In this document: positions 55,442 through 64,000 of the stretch, one piece after another
Layout: each line of letters begins with the position of its first letter
Position numbering within the stretch: the first letter of the stretch is position 1
Notes under the pieces: generated by a model
Seen by the model: only the letters and a program-made list of their open reading frames with translations
Told to the model about the DNA's origin: nothing
The model's database searches: none
Program-made: the position numbers and the translations under genes
NCBI RefSeq assembly: GCF_014193515.1
Contig: NZ_BLXX01000015.1
Coordinates: 23,291 to 87,290, forward strand
Origin: Geomonas silvestris
GTDB lineage: Bacteria; Desulfobacterota; Desulfuromonadia; Geobacterales; Geobacteraceae
Length of the DNA: 64,000 bases
Direction: 5' to 3'

Positions 55442-56158
55442 ATGGACTTTTCACACTACTACCGCCCCAGGACCAAGGAAACGGTCGACGCGGACCGCGC
55501 CAAGATCAACAGCAGGTTTCAGGAACTGGTACGGGAGGGGCTGGCCACCACATTCCGACTCTCCACCTATTACAAGGGGCTCCCCATCAGTTATCCGGCG
55601 ACCATCGACGACTTCGGTTTCGGGGTGCTGAACCTCGAGGTGCACCAGCAACAGGCCGTGGCGCTGGACGCCGCCCGGCGCGCCTTCATCACCTGCGACC
55701 AGTTCGACTGCTCGCTTCTTTGCGACGTGGTCAACGTCGACGTGAGGCGAAGAAGTGCCGCCCTCAAGAATTTCTCTTTTGTCGACGTGATGGCGGAGCG
55801 CCGGGAGTCTTTGCGCCTGCAGCTCGAGCCCCGAACTCCCGCCGAGATCCTCGGCGCCTGGGAACGCTCCGGCGAACTTTCGGACATCTCGCTTGGGGGG
55901 TGCTGCATCCGCACCGAGCGACACATCCGGCTCCAACGAGGCAGCGAGTACAAACTGCGCCTCAAGATCCCCAACCTTTTGCAAAACACCCTGCAGAATA
56001 TAGAGATCGCGGCCCGCCTGCTCGACGTAACCAGCAACCTCGAAAACGACATCTGCAGTTTCGTCTTCTGTTCCGACGGTAGCGAGGAGACCGTAATCTC
56101 GCGGTACACCTTTCAGCGCCAGGTGGAAATCGTCCGAGAACTGAAGGACGCAAGCTGA
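55442..56158 (+). CDS. PilZ domain protein (c-di-GMP effector)
   Basis: A 238-residue protein. The C-terminal PilZ domain (about residue 115 onward) has the c-di-GMP contact motifs RRESLRLQ (RxxxR) and DISLGG (D/NxSxxG). The N-terminal 110 residues form a YcgR-N-like beta domain (ATIDDFGFGVLNLEVHQQQ). This is the two-domain layout of c-di-GMP receptors that act on flagella or other partners. It is coupled to the receiver gene upstream, with GAGGAAG before the ATG. Confidence 0.9.
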   Translation: MDFSHYYRPRTKETVDADRAKINSRFQELVREGLATTFRLSTYYKGLPISYPATIDDFGFGVLNLEVHQQQAVALDAARRAFITCDQFDCSLLCDVVNVDVRRRSAALKNFSFVDVMAERRESLRLQLEPRTPAEILGAWERSGELSDISLGGCCIRTERHIRLQRGSEYKLRLKIPNLLQNTLQNIEIAARLLDVTSNLENDICSFVFCSDGSEETVISRYTFQRQVEIVRELKDAS

Positions 56159-56240
56159 GCGCACCCCGGCCCCTGCGCGAGGTCGCTGCGCTGAGACGAC
56201 GCACCCCGGCCCACTTCCCCGGCTCCCACTGCCGCGGACC

Positions 56241-56280
56241 GTCCCCTTCCGTCCCCTTCCGTCCCCTTCCGTCCCCTCCG
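56241..56280. repeat. GTCCCCTTCC decamer, four tandem copies
   Basis: GTCCCCTTCC is repeated three times exactly, followed by a fourth variant copy GTCCCCTCCG. Confidence 0.75.
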
Positions 56281-56429
56281 CAGTCCCGTCTCCATCCACC
56301 CCGCCCGGCCCCGCTCCGGCTCGCACGGCCCAGCTCCGGCTTGCAGCAGCTGCGTTCCAAACGAAGCGCTGCCGGATTACGGCTCCCTTTGTGCCGCACT
56401 TTTTTTTGGTCTCAGCGCCGCTCACCCGC

Positions 56430-56457
56430 TTGCAAATGCCTTCTCGTCAATTAGAAT
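56430..56457 (+). promoter_or_regulatory. Candidate promoter of the oxidase operon
   Basis: TTGCAA (56430-56435) and TAGAAT (56452-56457) are separated by 16 bases, giving a leader of about 135 bases before the SCO1 gene. Confidence 0.35.
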
Positions 56458-56599
56458 ACTCTAAGTTTTTTTCTGATGGTATCGAACCTAGGCGTCAAGC
56501 CGCGCCAGCAAAGGCCTGAGCACCCGCCGGGGCAGAGGGAATTCCCATGAGAGAGCCCGAGACGAATTACGGCGTCCAAGACAAGCCGGCAGGGCGCGG

Positions 56600-57442
56600 A
56601 TGACCCCGGCCTTTCGCCTACTGCTTTTCGGCGTCCTTCTACAGCTCCCCCTGCTCGTCGCCCCTGCCTGGGGGCACAGCACGGCGGACCAGGTGCTGGG
56701 CCAGATCGGGGTGGACGAGCACCCTGGTGCGAGCGTCCCGCTGCAGACCGGTTTCCGGGATCCCCAGGGGCGGCCGGTGCGCCTGGCCGATAATTTCGCC
56801 GGCGTCCCGGTGGTCCTATCGCTCAACTACTACGCCTGCCCTACCCTCTGTCCGCTGGTGTTCCGCAACCTCGCGGCGACCCTGGCGGGACTGGGGGACC
56901 TGAAGCTCGGCAGGGATTTCCGGATCGTCACCCTCAGCATCAACCCGCAGGAATCGGCGGCCCTGGCGCACGACAAAGCGACCAAGACCTACGCGATGCT
57001 CAACGAGGTGCGGGAACCGGCACGCTTTTGGCCCTTCCTGATGGGGAACCAAAGAGAGATCGAAGCCGTGGCAGACAGCGTCGGGGTGCGCTACCTGAGG
57101 CAGGAGGGCGGGGATTACGCCCATCCCAACGTCCTGGTGGTGCTCACCCCCGAGGGAAAGGTCTCCCGGTACCTGTACGGGCTGGAGGTCCGGCCCCGCG
57201 ACCTGCAGCTTGCCCTGGTCGAGGCGGCCGACGGCAGGATCGGCTCCTCCCAGGCCGCAAACCGCCTGCTTTTGTACTGCTTCCACTACGACCCGGTCGG
57301 CAAGAAGTACGTCCTCTTCGCCTCGCGGTTGATGAGCTGGGTGATGCTTTCAGTACTGGCACTAACCGGCCTTCTCATCGCGCTCCTCTGGAAACAGGAA
57401 CGGGGCCCGCGGGCTCCGGGACCGTCGAAGCCGACCACTTGA
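56600..57442 (+). CDS. SCO1/SenC-family cytochrome oxidase assembly protein
   Basis: A 280-residue copper chaperone that helps build the CuA site of oxidase subunit II. It has a signal or anchor sequence (residues 5-24), a thioredoxin-like fold with the copper motif CPTLCP (CxxxC) near residue 80, a conserved His in YAHPNVLVVL, and an additional C-terminal transmembrane helix (about 240-265). It is the first gene of the caa3-type oxidase operon and directly precedes coxB, whose CuA site it would serve. Confidence 0.93.
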   Translation: MTPAFRLLLFGVLLQLPLLVAPAWGHSTADQVLGQIGVDEHPGASVPLQTGFRDPQGRPVRLADNFAGVPVVLSLNYYACPTLCPLVFRNLAATLAGLGDLKLGRDFRIVTLSINPQESAALAHDKATKTYAMLNEVREPARFWPFLMGNQREIEAVADSVGVRYLRQEGGDYAHPNVLVVLTPEGKVSRYLYGLEVRPRDLQLALVEAADGRIGSSQAANRLLLYCFHYDPVGKKYVLFASRLMSWVMLSVLALTGLLIALLWKQERGPRAPGPSKPTT

Positions 57443-57480
57443 CTGCTTAATCGAAGACAACCCGAACCAAGGGGAGCTGC

Positions 57481-58428
57481 ATGCCCTACCCAACAACCCT
57501 CAAAGCAAGCGAAGTCTCGCTGGCAAGCCACGATGTCGATGCCGTGTTCATCTTCATCCTGGCCATCGCCGGTTTCTTCTTCGTGCTCACCCAGGGGCTC
57601 CTGATCTACTTCGCGATCCGCTACCGCAAGAAAAAGGGGGTCGAGGAAGCCACCCCCTACATCACCGGGAACCACGCACTCGAGGTGGTCTGGATCGTGA
57701 TCCCCTCGCTGCTCCTGGTGGCCATCTTCGTCTACGGCCTCACCGTCTTTATCAAGATGCGCACCCCGCTCCCCAACGCAGCCGAAATCCAGGTGACCGC
57801 CTCCCAGTTCACCTGGAGCTTCAAGTACCCCGACGGCCGCAGCGTCGCCAACGAACTGCGGCTCCCGCTGGGGCAGCCGGTCAAGCTCATCATGATCTCG
57901 CGCGACGTGATCCACGGTTTTTTCATCCCCGCCTACCGCCAGAAACAGGACGTCCTGCCGGGGAGCTACACCTACCTTTGGCTCCTCCCCAAACAGGCCG
58001 GGACCTACGACATCTACTGTTCCCAGTACTGCGGCACCGGCCACTCGCTGATGCGGGCGACGCTCATCGTGATGCCCCAGCCCCAGTACCAGGCCTGGGT
58101 TGCAGCCGAGCTGCAAAAACAGCAAGCGGGCGCCCAATCCCCGGCGGAGCGCGGCAAAGCGCTCTTCGAGAGCGCGGGGGGCGGCGGCTGCCACAGCATC
58201 GACGGCTCGCCCAAGGTGGGCCCCACCCTCAAGGGGATCTTCGGCAGTCGGGTGACCCTGACGACCGGGCAGAGCGTGGTGGCCGACGAGGAGTACCTGA
58301 GGGAGTCCCTCGAAGAGCCCAACGAGCAGGTGGTGCAGGGGTTCCAGCCGATCATGCCCTCCTTCAGGGGGAGCCTCAAGCAGGACGAGATAGCGGCGCT
58401 CATCGCCTATATGAAGACACTCAAGTAA
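57481..58428 (+). CDS. coxB: Cytochrome c oxidase subunit II with a degenerate fused cytochrome c domain
   Basis: A 315-residue subunit II. It has two transmembrane helices in its first 100 residues, then the CuA domain with ligands His (DVIHGFF), Cys, Cys, His and Met (YCSQYCGTGHSLM), all present. A C-terminal cytochrome c domain follows (about residues 220-315). It keeps the axial CH (Cys237-His238), PKVGPTLKGI and a Met in QPIMPSF, but the first heme-binding Cys of CxxCH is missing: residues 234-238 read GGGCH. A single base change (TGC to GGC at 58180-58182) would explain this. The heme may be attached by one thioether or not at all. Confidence 0.92.
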   Translation: MPYPTTLKASEVSLASHDVDAVFIFILAIAGFFFVLTQGLLIYFAIRYRKKKGVEEATPYITGNHALEVVWIVIPSLLLVAIFVYGLTVFIKMRTPLPNAAEIQVTASQFTWSFKYPDGRSVANELRLPLGQPVKLIMISRDVIHGFFIPAYRQKQDVLPGSYTYLWLLPKQAGTYDIYCSQYCGTGHSLMRATLIVMPQPQYQAWVAAELQKQQAGAQSPAERGKALFESAGGGGCHSIDGSPKVGPTLKGIFGSRVTLTTGQSVVADEEYLRESLEEPNEQVVQGFQPIMPSFRGSLKQDEIAALIAYMKTLK

Positions 58429-58474
58429 CCGGTTCCGCGCACCCGGCGGCACCCGACAGGCACGGGGTACCCAC

Positions 58475-60086
<1,612 letters not shown>

Positions 60087-60094
<8 letters not shown>

Positions 60095-60668
60095 TAACCA
60101 CGAAGCACCCAACGGCGCACCGGTGTCGGCACGCCTGGGGATCTGGGCCTTCCTGGCCACCGAACTGCTCCTCTTCGGCGCCCTTTTCACCGCCTACGCC
60201 CAGTTCAGGATCACCCACGCCGAGCTCTTCCACCAGGAGCACCTGAAACTGAACCGGGTCCTGGGTGCCCTGAACACCCTGGTGCTGTTGACCTCGAGCC
60301 TCACCATCGCGATTGGGATCGCGGCCATCCGGCGCGGGCTGCAGAAGCTCTTGAAGGTCTGCCTCTCGCTCACCCTGGCGCTCGCCTGCGGCTTTTTGTT
60401 CATCAAGTACCTGGAGTGGAGCCACGATTTTCACATGGGGTGGTTCCCGAGGACCAACCTGTTTTTCGGCCTGTACTTCATGATGACCGGGCTGCACGGC
60501 CTGCACGTCCTGGCCGGCATGGGGGTCATGATCTGGCTCCTTTACAAGGCGCAGCGCGGCAGCTTCAGCGCCGAGTACAACACGCCGGTGGAGATCACCG
60601 GTCTGTACTGGCACTTCGTGGACCTCGTCTGGATTTACCTGTTTCCCCTGCTCTACCTGATCGGCTGA
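60087..60668 (+). CDS. coxC: Cytochrome c oxidase subunit III
   Basis: A 193-residue five-helix subunit III, overlapping coxA by eight bases. Conserved parts are LGIWAFLATELLLFGALFTAY at the first helix and GLHGLHVLAGMGVMIW and YWHFVDLVWIYLFPLLYL in the later helices. It is a non-catalytic subunit that supports proton uptake and enzyme stability. Confidence 0.95.
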
Positions 60669-60675
60669 GGTGACT

Positions 60676-60942
60676 ATGGCAGCGTACAAGATCTACTTCG
60701 TGGTATGGGGGGCGCTCCTGGTTCTCACGGCAGTGACGGTGGCGGTTTCCTACCTAAACCTGGGGCTTTGGAACGCGACGGTGGCGCTTGCCATAGCGTC
60801 CTTGAAGGCCGGGCTGGTGGCGCTCTATTTCATGCACCTGCGCCACGAGATCAAGCTGGTGCTCGGCTTTGCCATCTTCCCCTTTCTGATCCTGGGTCTC
60901 ATCCTCGTGGGCACGCTGGTCGACGCGATCTACCGTTTCTGA
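60676..60942 (+). CDS. coxD: Cytochrome c oxidase subunit IV
   Basis: An 88-residue protein with three hydrophobic helices. It begins YKIYFVVWGALLVLTAVTV and has the family motif ALYFMHLRHE, as in subunit IV of caa3-type oxidases. It starts at ATG 60676, seven bases after coxC, with GAGGTG before it. Confidence 0.88.
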   Translation: MAAYKIYFVVWGALLVLTAVTVAVSYLNLGLWNATVALAIASLKAGLVALYFMHLRHEIKLVLGFAIFPFLILGLILVGTLVDAIYRF

Positions 60943-61054
60943 CCTCGCCCCGCCTTCGGGGCCGAAAGGGAGCACCGGGAGGCAGGGGATCGACACCTTG
61001 GTGGGGCGACCGCTCAAAATCACCACCGCCCTTCCGGCTACCATAGGAGGTTTT

Positions 61055-61909
61055 ATGCTCGGCGCCACAACAGCTGGACTATTTTTCGTGCTGCTTATCT
61101 GGGGGAACCTGGTGGCTGGGATGCACGCCGGCATGGCCTGTCCGGACTGGCCGCTTTGCCGGGGGGAGGTGCTCCCCCCCTTGCGGCTCGACGTCTGGAT
61201 GGAGTTCCTGCACCGTGTGCTGGCCGCCCTCGCCACCGTGCTGCTTCTCTTTCTGGCCCGGCGCCGCCTGGGTACCTACCGCGGCGGGGAGCGCGCCATC
61301 CCTCTCCTCGCCCTGGCGCTGGTAGCCATCGAGATCGGCCTGGGTGCCGCTGTGGTTCTCCTGGAACTCCCGGTGCAGCCGACCACCGTCCATTTCATGA
61401 TCGCCCTGGCCGTCTTCCTGCTGGTCCTCTACATGGCGACCAACGACGGCACGAATCCGGTTGAGCTCAGCTTCTCCGGGTACGCGGCGGCGCTTTTCTG
61501 CATCACCCTCCTGGTCTTCTCCCAGGCCTCCTTGGGTGCCTACCTGCGCCACTCGGCAGCCGGCCTCGCCTGTCCGGATTTCCCCACCTGCCGGGGCGAA
61601 CTGATCCCCAGCTACTGGGACAAGCCGACTATCACCAATATAAGCCACCGCCTGCTCGGGCTGGGGACCCTGGGGAGCGTGCTCCTGCTCTACCTCGCCT
61701 CGCTGGTGGACCGGCGTTTAAGGGAGCGCAGGTCCCACTTCTTTGTCCTCGCCGTCCTGGTCGCGGCGCAGGTCTGCGTCGGGATCGCGACGGTCAAGTC
61801 CGGCTTGAGCTACCCGATCACCTCGCTGCACCTGGCGCTCACCCTGGGGATCATCGGCTTCTCGCTGCGCCTGTGGCTCGGCCAGACGCAGTCTTCCGGC
61901 TCGGCATGA
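61055..61909 (+). CDS. ctaA: Heme A synthase (COX15/CtaA family)
   Basis: This enzyme oxidises the methyl group of heme O to make heme A for the oxidase. The product is an eight-helix protein in two similar halves. It carries four heme-ligand His (EFLHRVLA, TTVHFMIA, NISHRLLG, TSLHLALT) and two Cys pairs (CPDWPLC, CPDFPTC), the complete COX15 set. I chose ATG 61055 (AGGAGG four bases before), giving 284 residues; a TTG at 60998 would add 19 residues. The stop overlaps ctaB (ATGA). Confidence 0.92.
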   Translation: MLGATTAGLFFVLLIWGNLVAGMHAGMACPDWPLCRGEVLPPLRLDVWMEFLHRVLAALATVLLLFLARRRLGTYRGGERAIPLLALALVAIEIGLGAAVVLLELPVQPTTVHFMIALAVFLLVLYMATNDGTNPVELSFSGYAAALFCITLLVFSQASLGAYLRHSAAGLACPDFPTCRGELIPSYWDKPTITNISHRLLGLGTLGSVLLLYLASLVDRRLRERRSHFFVLAVLVAAQVCVGIATVKSGLSYPITSLHLALTLGIIGFSLRLWLGQTQSSGSA

Positions 61910-62805
61910 CCGCCCTGGATACCCGCGCGGCAGCAAAAAAGCGCAGCCACCCGTACCAGGTGTGCCGCGCTTTTTTACTTCTGGCCAAGCCGGGGATCGT
62001 CCTTGCCGTCGTTTTGAGCGGCTACGCGGGAATGGTCCTCGCCGGGGACCGCCTGCCGGATCCCCTCCCCGCCCTGTACGGTTCGACCTCTCTTCTTTTG
62101 ACCGCGCTCGGCGCCGCGCTGTTCAACTCCCTTGGGGACCGCCGCCGGGACCGCTCGATGCAGCGCCTGGCGCAGCGCAGTGCGGCGTTGCAGCTTGTGG
62201 GGGTGCCTACCGTGGCCGCCGCAGCGGTAACCGCCTGCTGCGCCGGCCTTGTGCTCGCCTGGCAGACCCTCGACCCGCAGGTGACGCTCCTGGTGCTCGT
62301 GGCGGTGGTAAGCTACGCCCTCCTGTACACCCGCCTCCTCAAGCCCGCGAGTCATTGGGCTGCGGTTTTGGGAGGGATCCCCGGAGCCCTGCCGGTGCTC
62401 ATCGGGAGTGCGGCGGTGTCCCCCGATTTCAGCCCCGCGGCGTTCTGGTTGTTCCTGGTTCTCCTGTGCTGGCAGCCACCGCACTTCTGGCTTCTGGCCC
62501 TCGCCCACCTCTCCGATTACCGCAGCGCGAAGATCCCGGTCCTGCCTCTGGTCACCAGCAGCGCCGTTACCAGGTGCGCCATCCTTGCCGCTATCTTGGC
62601 CCTGATCCCCACCTCGCTGGGCCTTTGCTGGTTCGGTCCCTGCTCGCTCGGCTACGGGGCGGGCGCCGCCGTTCTCGGCGCTTGGTTCCTGGCCACGGCT
62701 AAGAAGCGGTTACCTGGCGGAGACACCCGTCCGGCCTTCGCGGTCTCCATCCTGTACCTGGTCTGCCTCCTTACCCTAATCATCGTCGATCGCGCCTTCC
62801 CCTGA
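61906..62805 (+). CDS. ctaB: Protoheme IX farnesyltransferase (heme O synthase)
   Basis: A 299-residue UbiA-family membrane enzyme that adds a farnesyl chain to heme B to make heme O, the substrate of CtaA. The prenyl-diphosphate motifs are recognisable: NSLGDRRRDRSMQRLAQR and the second DYRSAKIPVLP. It has about eight or nine helices. ATG 61906 overlaps the ctaA stop; extension to 61873 is unlikely. It ends the oxidase operon. Confidence 0.92.
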   Translation: MTALDTRAAAKKRSHPYQVCRAFLLLAKPGIVLAVVLSGYAGMVLAGDRLPDPLPALYGSTSLLLTALGAALFNSLGDRRRDRSMQRLAQRSAALQLVGVPTVAAAAVTACCAGLVLAWQTLDPQVTLLVLVAVVSYALLYTRLLKPASHWAAVLGGIPGALPVLIGSAAVSPDFSPAAFWLFLVLLCWQPPHFWLLALAHLSDYRSAKIPVLPLVTSSAVTRCAILAAILALIPTSLGLCWFGPCSLGYGAGAAVLGAWFLATAKKRLPGGDTRPAFAVSILYLVCLLTLIIVDRAFP

Positions 62806-62822
62806 TGCAAGCCTTGGGTCTC

Positions 62823-62848
62823 ACCCCTAAAAGGATTAGAATAGGGGT
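62823..62848. promoter_or_regulatory. Inverted repeat before the DUF2007 gene
   Basis: ACCCCTA (62823-62829) and TAGGGGT (62842-62848) flank a 12-base A-rich centre that contains TTAGAA. It lies 24 bases before the ATG at 62872. It could be an operator or a weak hairpin after ctaB; no U-run is present. Confidence 0.35.
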
Positions 62849-62871
62849 ATTCCAGGAAAAGGAGGTCGACC

Positions 62872-63054
62872 ATGGTGCGCTTTTACGATCCCAAGGACGA
62901 GAAGGACCTGGCCCGGGTCGAGGCCCTGCTGACGCGGGCGGGAGTGGAATTCTTTCTGGCGGGGACGGCTGGAGGGGGTGATTGGGAGATAGAGGTGGCA
63001 GAAGAGGATGTGCCGAAGGCCGAAGAGCTGCTGCTGAGCGAGCAGACAAGGTAG
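62872..63054 (+). CDS. DUF2007-like small protein
   Basis: A 60-residue protein starting MVRFYDPKDEKDLARVEALL and ending in a helix with EEDVPKAEELLLSE, a beta-alpha-beta layout like the DUF2007 putative signal-transducing family. AAGGAGGT precedes the ATG. A small inverted repeat lies upstream. No specific function is known. Confidence 0.75.
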   Translation: MVRFYDPKDEKDLARVEALLTRAGVEFFLAGTAGGGDWEIEVAEEDVPKAEELLLSEQTR

Positions 63055-63059
63055 CGTGT

Positions 63060-63455
63060 TCAGCCGAGAGGGCGGTCTGAGTGCGCCTCGGCGCTGAAGG
63101 CCAGGACCTGCTCGATGCGCGCCTCCAGCCGCCACTGGGCTTGAGGGAGTTCCAGGGGCTCCAGTTCCGGGGCGTAGCCGTCCAAAAGCGCGGTCTCCTC
63201 GTTTTTTTCCACCCGCGCCAGGAACTGGTACCCCTTCCCGGTCGCCGGGTCCACGATGGTCACGGCGATGTGCGGGTTCGCCTGGATGTTGCGCAGCGTG
63301 GTCGCACAGAACCAGGCCTCGAACACCAGCCGGGTCGCCTCGGGAAACCTGATGTCCCGGCCGGCAGCGAGGTGGGGGTTCCCCTCAGAATCGGTGGAGG
63401 CCACGAAGGCATGGCCCAGCGATGCCGCGAACGACCTGATGCTGTCGGTTACCAT
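63060..63455 (-). CDS. Pyridoxamine 5'-phosphate oxidase-like flavin-binding protein
   Basis: A 131-residue PNPOx-fold protein, a split-barrel that normally binds FMN (or F420 or heme). Features include AFVASTDSEGNPHLAAGRDI near the start and NIQANPHIAVTIVDP in the central strand, with a C-terminal helix. It is shorter than true PdxH and lacks its pyridoxal motifs, so it is not likely to be the B6 enzyme. I chose ATG 63455, with GGAG ten bases before it. It is divergent from nothing, ending five bases after the DUF2007 stop. Confidence 0.82.
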   Translation of the reverse strand: MVTDSIRSFAASLGHAFVASTDSEGNPHLAAGRDIRFPEATRLVFEAWFCATTLRNIQANPHIAVTIVDPATGKGYQFLARVEKNEETALLDGYAPELEPLELPQAQWRLEARIEQVLAFSAEAHSDRPLG

Positions 63456-63561
63456 ATAGACGTATCTCCTCTTTCCCAGGCGGCAGAGCCGCCGGTGCCA
63501 GCGCAGCCGAATGGGCCACCTCCGTGAAGGGTGCCGGGAGCGCTGCAGCAGGAAAGCGGAA

Positions 63562-63583
63562 AGGGCCCGCCCATGCGAGCCCC
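63562..63583 (-). terminator. Hairpin after the ferredoxin gene
   Basis: On the minus strand GGGCTCGC and GGCGGGCCC can pair across a short loop (complement of 63562-63583), followed by TTTCC. It is a moderate terminator candidate. Confidence 0.4.
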
Positions 63584-63588
63584 TCCCC

Positions 63589-63777
63589 TTACTGCCAGTG
63601 GATGCAGTTGACCGGACAGTTGTCGATGGCATCCTGGATTTCCTTTTCCGAAGCACCGGTGGGATCGTGTACTTCCGCAAAGCCGTCCTCCCCCATCTGG
63701 AAGACGTCCGGCACCATGTTGACACACAGCTCGCAACTGATGCACACGTTCTTGTCGACGTACGGTTCTCGTGCCAT
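63589..63777 (-). CDS. [4Fe-4S] ferredoxin
   Basis: A 62-residue ferredoxin with one cluster, using Cys residues CISCELC near residues 12-18 and CPVNC near the end. The remaining spacing fits a single-cluster small ferredoxin. It is an electron carrier of the cytoplasm; its partner is unknown. It stands alone on the minus strand, 134 bases upstream of the PNPOx-like gene. Confidence 0.93.
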   Translation of the reverse strand: MAREPYVDKNVCISCELCVNMVPDVFQMGEDGFAEVHDPTGASEKEIQDAIDNCPVNCIHWQ

Positions 63778-63972
63778 TTCCTCTCCCCCTTGGCGGGCCC
63801 TTTGACAGTCCCGCCTGCAGCTGATTGGGCCGCGAGCAGAATCGCAGCCGTAACGAAAAAATCTTAAACTGTTTCCTGATTAGCGCGAATCTTCCGCTGC
63901 TGCGGCTAGTGCGACATTCTCTGCCATTGGTAGCATGCATAATCACGGCAATTTTCCTCATAGGAGTGTGCC

Positions 63973-64000
63973 GTGAAAATGAACCGTCTTCAGTTCCAGC
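63973..64000 (+). CDS. Start of a gene cut by the window edge, possibly a transposase
   Basis: A GTG at 63973 (or ATG 63979) follows AGGAG by six bases and encodes MKMNRLQFQ before the sequence ends. The short start recalls the N termini of IS1595-type transposases, but nine residues cannot establish this. Confidence 0.3.

Larger units (their letters stand above)
56159..56599. other. Intergenic region upstream of the cytochrome oxidase operon
   Basis: This 441-base gap has no gene. It contains a decamer tract (56241-56280) and a promoter-like pair (56430-56457). The remainder is GC-rich with no further clear signal. Confidence 0.5.

Overview
The window is a high-GC chromosomal segment from a delta-proteobacterium (Desulfuromonadota), most likely of the Geobacter / Geomonas / Citrifermentans group. 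The signs are the protein repertoire (many PAS hybrid kinases, a bacteriohemerythrin, PilZ and CheW proteins, a NikMN fusion, a caa3-type oxidase with its heme A genes), very high GC at third codon positions, and small degenerate repeats between operons. Taxonomy is inferred from gene content only. I saw no rRNA, tRNA, CRISPR array, prophage or plasmid origin. The only mobile-element hint is a truncated possible transposase start at the right edge.

Layout. 0.1-6.3 kb: glutamate synthase gltB and gltD, with gltD broken by a one-base deletion in a G-run. 6.5-8.3 kb: an L-2-hydroxyglutarate oxidase gene, divergent from a secreted 12-cysteine protein. 8.4-11.1 kb: a nickel/cobalt ECF importer (nikMN-cbiQ-cbiO, minus strand) behind a perfect palindromic operator. 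11.2-12.9 kb: a Fur-family regulator and an orphan ZnuA-type zinc-binding lipoprotein with a Fur/Zur-like box in its promoter. 13.2-17.8 kb: a cysteine-less thioredoxin-fold protein, then a tight operon of a NosL-like protein, a small membrane protein, an FtsX/MacB permease, its ATPase, and a polytopic membrane protein with CC and CPFC cysteine pairs. 17.9-21.1 kb: a PstS-like binding protein three bases from a hybrid histidine kinase. 21.4-31 kb: a beta-barrel protein, a SulP transporter, a DUF3300/DUF2950 pair, a double-UspA protein with an Nramp transporter, and an M20 amidohydrolase. 31-36.4 kb: small regulatory-looking proteins (HTH, tandem ACT), then SixA, an HhH protein, a CHAD protein and a Ppx/GppA phosphatase, which looks like a polyphosphate module. 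36.8-45.7 kb, minus strand: CheW, glycogen phosphorylase, a P-type Ca2+-like ATPase and a UPF0182 membrane protein. 45.9-56.2 kb: signalling genes (two histidine kinases, an NtrC-type regulator, hemerythrin, two receiver-only regulators, a PilZ protein). 56.6-62.8 kb: the cytochrome oxidase operon SCO1-coxB-coxA-coxC-coxD-ctaA-ctaB. 62.9-64 kb: a DUF2007 protein, a PNPOx-like protein, a ferredoxin and the edge fragment.

Two themes stand out. One is metal and redox handling at the cell envelope (Ni, Zn, Mn/Fe, possibly Cu, heme A, cytochrome oxidase assembly). The other is dense two-component signalling. The most unusual observations are the gltD frameshift, the loss of the first heme-binding cysteine in the CoxB cytochrome c domain, the NosL/FtsX/CPFC operon, the cysteine-less TlpA-like protein, the internally duplicated 12-Cys protein, and an unexplained ATCACA-repeat region between a response regulator gene and its terminator.
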